A DNA stretch of 6,665 nt from Alphaproteobacteria bacterium (GTDB lineage Bacteria > Pseudomonadota > Alphaproteobacteria > UBA8366), in assembly GCA_030743445.1 (NCBI GenBank), contig JASLSL010000227.1, positions 1 through 6,665 on the forward strand, read 5' to 3'. Of this stretch, positions 6,056-6,665 are shown one piece after another (the stretch's first letter is position 1; every line of letters begins with the position of its first letter). The translations under genes were made by a program, and so were the position numbers. The notes beneath the pieces are model-generated. The model saw nothing but the letters and a program-made list of their open reading frames with translations. It searched no databases and was not told the origin of the DNA.

Positions 6056-6665
6056 AACCCGCGGTCGCCGGGCGCGGCGAGCGCGCGGCGGACGATCGCC
6101 TGCATCAGCTGCACGACTGCCGCATTGTCGACGACCGGCACCCCGTCGACCGCGAGGATCGTCGTCCCGGTATCGCCGTCGACCAGGCCGAGACCGGCGC
6201 CGAACTCGACCAGCGCCACCTCCTCTTCCGCCGTGTGGCAGAGCTCCAGATCGCCACGCTTCAAGGCGAGCGCCGCGACGACCCCATAGCACGCAATGTT
6301 CGAGGAGGTCCCGACGACCAGCACGTCGGTCGGCATCACCGTGAAGATGCCGCCGCCGCACGCGGTCACCTGCTTCAGGTTCATCTCGGGCATGCGCTGG
6401 CAGAGCACGTCGTAGACCTTGCCGAATCCGATCTCGTTGCCGCCGTCGCCGATCCCGAGGGTCGGCATACCGGCCGCCATGACCGTGCGAAAGAGATGGT
6501 CGACATTGGCGCGGAACGGGTGCCGCGGCGTGCCGGTGACACCATAGAGATTGCCGTTCGGGTTGCCGCCGTGGCGCTCGACCGCGACTGCGACATCGAG
6601 CGAACCGGCGATCTCGTCCTGCTGCGCCGTATCGTGGAGGCCGAGACGCACGGTCGGCACAGGGA
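6052..6665 (-). CDS. D-glutamate cyclase-like protein (DUF4392), C-terminal part
   Basis: The last 203 or so codons of a DUF4392 protein; the 5' end lies beyond the window. The GTG at 6660 is probably an internal valine, because sequence matching the family is already under way. The family includes the C-terminal domain of mammalian DGLUCY, which converts D-glutamate to 5-oxo-D-proline. Visible signatures are VERHGGNPNGN (about 6550-6584), the glycine-rich IGDGGNEIGFG block (about 6421-6456), which is the family hallmark, and SNIACYGV (about 6283-6306), matching the family's SNWGAYGL-type motif. No signal peptide can be judged. It converges on the DUF6356 gene with overlapping stop codons and no terminator between them. 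Bacterial members occur in D-glutamate/5-oxoproline pathways; a role here in D-amino-acid catabolism is likely but not shown. Confidence 0.85.
   Translation of the reverse strand, partial: PVPTVRLGLHDTAQQDEIAGSLDVAVAVERHGGNPNGNLYGVTGTPRHPFRANVDHLFRTVMAAGMPTLGIGDGGNEIGFGKVYDVLCQRMPEMNLKQVTACGGGIFTVMPTDVLVVGTSSNIACYGVVAALALKRGDLELCHTAEEEVALVEFGAGLGLVDGDTGTTILAVDGVPVVDNAAVVQLMQAIVRRALAAPGDRGF

Noticed and set aside
6658..6660. GTG as the true start of the D-glutamate cyclase gene
   Set aside because: The open frame continues upstream to the window edge, and the visible part is too short for the DUF4392 family, so the gene is more likely cut by the window.

Overview
The window is high-GC bacterial DNA, with short AT-rich patches confined to intergenic regions. 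The best-matching gene families (a YdiJ-type FAD/Fe-S dehydrogenase, a BTAD regulator with TPR repeats, a DUF6356 small membrane protein, an Lrp/AsnC regulator, a DUF4392 D-glutamate cyclase) and a dispersed-type palindromic repeat built on CCGTCATCCCGG fit an alphaproteobacterial chromosome, probably Rhodospirillales-like. The taxon is an inference from family content, not proven here.

Layout. 1-112 (minus): first 37 codons of a DppB/OppB-type ABC permease running out of the window. 113-311: divergent control region with striking phased direct repeats. 312-1574 (plus): a BTAD-domain transcriptional regulator whose TPR half looks shortened and frameshifted. 1641-4589 (plus): a complete 982-residue D-2-hydroxyacid dehydrogenase-type flavoprotein fused to a ferredoxin module and two CCG domains. 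4633-5040 (plus): a small acidic protein of unknown function with a strong ribosome binding site, probably co-transcribed. 5054-5190: a composite palindromic repeat between two convergent genes. 5205-5666 (minus): an Lrp/AsnC regulator. 5667-5800: a very AT-rich divergent control region with a perfect TATAAT and three spaced ATTTTTC boxes. 5801-6055 (plus): a DUF6356 membrane protein. 6052-6665 (minus): the C-terminal part of a D-glutamate cyclase-like protein, whose stop codon overlaps that of the DUF6356 gene.

How the genes may work together. The dehydrogenase would oxidise a D-2-hydroxyacid and pass electrons through its Fe-S clusters to the respiratory chain. The D-glutamate cyclase and Lrp regulator point to amino-acid metabolism, and the ABC permease to uptake of peptides or similar solutes. 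These links are circumstantial. No phage, transposase, CRISPR or RNA gene was found, and I see no clearly new multi-gene system. The most useful leads are the two sets of phased operator-like repeats, the decayed TPR half of the BTAD gene, the palindromic element and the unknown 135-residue protein.
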